A DNA stretch of 7,604 nucleotides, from the NCBI GenBank assembly GCA_034434895.1, contig DAOTYI010000300.1, forward strand, positions 1-7,604, in the 5' to 3' direction. A model generated the notes under the pieces. That model had not been told where the DNA came from, made no database searches, and was given only the letters and a program-made list of their open reading frames with translations. The DNA comes from DAOTXL01 sp034434895 (GTDB lineage: Bacteria > Chloroflexota > Anaerolineae > JAAYZQ01). Positions within the stretch are counted from its first letter, which is position 1. Every line of letters begins with the position of its first letter. This document shows positions 5,179 through 7,604 of this stretch, in pieces. Made by a program: the position numbers and the translations under genes.

Positions 5179-6525
5179 ATGGAAACAGTTGCTCTGGCAC
5201 GGTGGCAATTCGCCATCACTACGATCTATCACTGGTTCTTTGTCCCGCTCACCCTGGGGCTCTCCCTCCTCATCGCCATTCTGGAGACCCGGTATGTGCG
5301 CAGCGGGGATGAGCGATTCAAGCGCCTCGCCCGGTTCCTGGGCCCCATCCTGATGATCAACTTTGCTATGGGGGTGGTCACCGGCATCGTCCAGGAGTTC
5401 CATTTCGGCCTGAACTGGTCCGAATACAGCCGCTTTATGGGCGACATCTTTGGCGCCCCGCTGGCTATAGAAGCCCTCCTGGCCTTCTACCTGGAGTCCA
5501 CCTTCCTGGGCGTCTGGTTCTTCGGCTGGGACAAACTCTCCAAAAAGGCCCACCTGGTCACAGCCTGGTTGTTCGCCCTGGGGTCCAACATCTCGGCCTA
5601 CTGGATTCTGACGGCCAACTCTTTCATGCAACATCCCCGGGGCTTTCAGATGGAGGGAGGCCGGGCTCTGATGGCAGATTTCTTCGCCCTCATCACCAAC
5701 CCCAACATCTTCTACCAGTTTACCCATGTCCTCACCGCCGGGATCGCCCTGGCCGGCTTTGTGGTGCTGGCCTTCAGCGCCTGGCGCCTGTTGCGCGGGC
5801 AGGAGGCCGATCTGTTCCGTGTCGCCTTTCGCTGGGCGGCGGTGTATGCGCTGATCGGCTCCCTGCTGGTGGGGGTGATCGGACATTTCCAGGGGCAGTT
5901 TCTCATGAAGGCCCAACCTCTCAAGATGGCGGCCGCCGAGGCGCTGTGGGAGACCGGACAACCGGCTGCCTTCCCGATCATCGCTTTCCCGAACCAGCAA
6001 ACCCGCAGCAATGGCCTGGAGATCCGCATCCCCGCCCTGGTCTCTTTCCTGGCCTACAACGATTTCACGGCCCGAGTGGAGGGGATCAACGATCTGGAGA
6101 AACAGGCCATCGCGCACTATGGCCCCGGTAATTACATCCCCCCGGTCGCGCTGAACTTCTGGTCTTTTCGCCTCATGTTTGGCGCGGGCCTGTTGATGGT
6201 CCTGCTGGCCATCCTGGCGGTGGCTTCCCGGCAGCCGGAACGCAGACCTGGGCTGCTGAAGGTCCTGCTGTGGGCCCCGATCCTTCCCTACCTGTCCTCT
6301 ACTGCCGGCTGGATTATGGCCGAAACCGGCCGCTGGCCCTGGATCGTCTTTGGGTTGCTCAAGATTGAGGACGCCATCTCGCCGAACGTCCCGGCCGGCA
6401 GCATCGCCTTCTCGCTGGCGATTCTGACCGTGCTCTACCTGGTGCTGGCCATCATCGCTCTGAAGCTGGCCTTGCGCCAGGGTACCCAGGGCAGTGCGGC
6501 CGAACCGGCGGCTGAAGCTTATTAG
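5179..6525 (+). CDS. cydA: Cytochrome bd ubiquinol/menaquinol oxidase subunit I
   Basis: Protein of 448 aa, the haem-bearing subunit of cytochrome bd, an inner-membrane oxidase that reduces O2 to water with electrons from quinol. All key residues known from E. coli CydA have counterparts: His18 in YHWFFVPLTLG (haem b595 ligand), Glu98 and Glu106 in APLAIEALLAFYLEST (proton path and haem d/b595 site), His183 in YQFTHVLTAG (haem b558), Lys249 and Glu254 in LKMAAAEALWET (quinol site), Arg331 and Met333 in FWSFRLMFG (haem b558), and GRWPW (384-388). The Q-loop has no C-terminal insert, so it belongs to the short Q-loop class, as in Bacillus/Geobacillus; length agrees (E. coli, long class, is 522 aa). 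About nine hydrophobic segments are visible. It is translated from its own strong ribosome binding site and followed 11 bp later by cydB. Confidence 0.98.
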   Translation: METVALARWQFAITTIYHWFFVPLTLGLSLLIAILETRYVRSGDERFKRLARFLGPILMINFAMGVVTGIVQEFHFGLNWSEYSRFMGDIFGAPLAIEALLAFYLESTFLGVWFFGWDKLSKKAHLVTAWLFALGSNISAYWILTANSFMQHPRGFQMEGGRALMADFFALITNPNIFYQFTHVLTAGIALAGFVVLAFSAWRLLRGQEADLFRVAFRWAAVYALIGSLLVGVIGHFQGQFLMKAQPLKMAAAEALWETGQPAAFPIIAFPNQQTRSNGLEIRIPALVSFLAYNDFTARVEGINDLEKQAIAHYGPGNYIPPVALNFWSFRLMFGAGLLMVLLAILAVASRQPERRPGLLKVLLWAPILPYLSSTAGWIMAETGRWPWIVFGLLKIEDAISPNVPAGSIAFSLAILTVLYLVLAIIALKLALRQGTQGSAAEPAAEAY

Positions 6526-6536
6526 GAGGAGGGACC

Positions 6537-7541
6537 ATGAACACCCTGTGGTTTATCCTGGTCACTATTCTGTTCATCGGGTTTTTCACCCTGGAGGGAT
6601 TTGACTACGGAGTGGGCATCCTGCTCCCCTTCCTGGGAAAGAAGGATGTGGAACGGCGGATCATCATCAACACCATCGGCCCGTTTTGGGACAGCAACCA
6701 GGTGTGGATGATCACCGCCGGCGGGGCGATCTTTGCCTCCTTCCCTCAGGTGTACGCCACCCTCTTCAGCGGAGCCTATCTGGCCCTGATCCTGATGCTG
6801 GTGGGGCTGATCCTGCGCGGCGTGTCCTTTGAGTTCCGCAGCAGGTCGGACAGCTCCCGCTGGCGCAACACCTGGGACTGGCTTCTCTTCCTCGGCTCGT
6901 TGATTCCGGCGGTGCTGTGGGGGGCTGTGGTGGGGAACCTGATGCGCGGTCTGGCCATTGACGACAAGATGACCTACTGGGGCGGCCTGTTGCCCCTGCT
7001 CAACCCCTTTGCCCTTCTGGCCGGTGTCACCTTTGTTGCCCTGTTTGCGATGTACGGGGCAAACCTGCTCATCCTGCGCACCACCGGCCAGGTGGAAAAG
7101 CGGGCGAAGGCCCTGGCGCCCCGGCTCTGGCTGGTGGCCACCCTGCTCACCGTGATCCTGGTCATCTGGACTTTCCTGGCCACCGACATCCTCACCAAGC
7201 CGGGCATCAACGGCCTCATCCCGGCCATCCTGGCCGCCATCTCTCTGCTGCTGGTGGGCCTGTTCCAGCGGCAGGGGCGCTATGGTTGGGCTCTGGTCTG
7301 CAGTGCGCTGACCTTTGTCCTGGCGACGGTGATGGTCTTTGCCGGCCTCTATCCGCGCATTCTCATCTCCACCCTGAACCCCGATTACAGCCTGACCATC
7401 TACAATGCGGCCTCCTCGCCGTACACCCTGCGGGTCATGACCATCGTGGCGGTGATCTTTGTCCCCGTTGTGCTGGCCTACCTGTTCTGGACCTACAAGA
7501 CCTTTAGCAAACGGATCGGAGAGAAGGACCTGGGGTACTGA
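6537..7541 (+). CDS. cydB: Cytochrome bd oxidase subunit II
   Basis: Protein of 334 aa, the partner of CydA that stabilises the haems and the dimer interface. Conserved CydB blocks are present: TLEGFDYGVGILLPFLG (18-34), INTIGPFWDSNQVWMITAGG (44-63) and LRGVSFEFR (93-101), followed by paired hydrophobic helices and a short basic C-terminus (TYKTFSKRIGEKD). Length is close to that of short-class partners and below E. coli CydB (379 aa). The ATG at 6537 has GGAGGAGGG (6525-6533) overlapping the cydA stop, so translation is probably coupled. No CydX/CydS-like small gene lies between the subunits or before the terminator, and no cydC or cydD is in the window. Confidence 0.98.
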   Translation: MNTLWFILVTILFIGFFTLEGFDYGVGILLPFLGKKDVERRIIINTIGPFWDSNQVWMITAGGAIFASFPQVYATLFSGAYLALILMLVGLILRGVSFEFRSRSDSSRWRNTWDWLLFLGSLIPAVLWGAVVGNLMRGLAIDDKMTYWGGLLPLLNPFALLAGVTFVALFAMYGANLLILRTTGQVEKRAKALAPRLWLVATLLTVILVIWTFLATDILTKPGINGLIPAILAAISLLLVGLFQRQGRYGWALVCSALTFVLATVMVFAGLYPRILISTLNPDYSLTIYNAASSPYTLRVMTIVAVIFVPVVLAYLFWTYKTFSKRIGEKDLGY

Positions 7542-7565
7542 GCCTGCTACCGACGGCGCGCCTGA

Positions 7566-7598
7566 GGGAGCAAGGGGGAGACCCCTTGCTCCCTTTTT
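7566..7598 (+). terminator. Rho-independent terminator of rrf2-cydAB
   Basis: A perfect 12-bp stem, GGGAGCAAGGGG (7566-7577) with CCCCTTGCTCCC (7582-7593), closed by a GAGA tetraloop of the stable GNRA type and followed by TTTTT (7594-7598). It begins 24 nt after the cydB stop and closes the operon. Confidence 0.95.
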
Positions 7599-7604
7599 GT
7601 GCTC

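Overview
The window is G+C-rich bacterial chromosome. Phylum Chloroflexota (Anaerolineae-like) is the best guess. The reasons are two secreted or anchored proteins with Pro/Thr-rich linkers just after the membrane segment, a heptanucleotide repeat array, and clear sigma70-type promoters. This is inference from style, not from a marker gene. There is no sign of phage, IS element, CRISPR or tRNA.

Layout. (1) Positions 1-1302, minus strand: a two-gene unit. A membrane-anchored TPR protein is followed after 25 bp by the start of a second membrane-anchored protein that runs off the window edge (possibly ComEA-like). Its promoter is at 1323-1351. (2) 1417-2008, plus strand: a divergently transcribed GNAT acetyltransferase with its own extended -10 promoter. 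Its last codons contain half of a 15-bp inverted repeat that, read on the minus strand, looks like the terminator of the convergent gene. (3) 2268-4430, minus strand: a large secreted or membrane-anchored glycoside-hydrolase-like protein whose first ~60 codons are built from a GGAATGN heptamer array. (4) 4491-4571: a divergent promoter region with two strong promoters back to back and palindromes over the plus-strand start site. (5) 4660-7541, plus strand: an operon of an Rrf2-family regulator with three candidate Fe-S cysteines, then cydA and cydB (cytochrome bd quinol oxidase, short Q-loop type), ended by a textbook terminator at 7566-7598.

How it works together. The right half reads as a self-contained respiratory module. 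A presumed Fe-S sensor of the IscR/NsrR/RirA type is the first gene of the transcript that makes a high-affinity terminal oxidase, and the palindromes at the promoter suggest autoregulation. The left half holds unrelated housekeeping or envelope genes. The features most worth a second look are the heptamer array, which could change the reading frame of the hydrolase-like gene by slippage, the odd active-site pattern of that protein, and the Rrf2-cydAB pairing with its operator.
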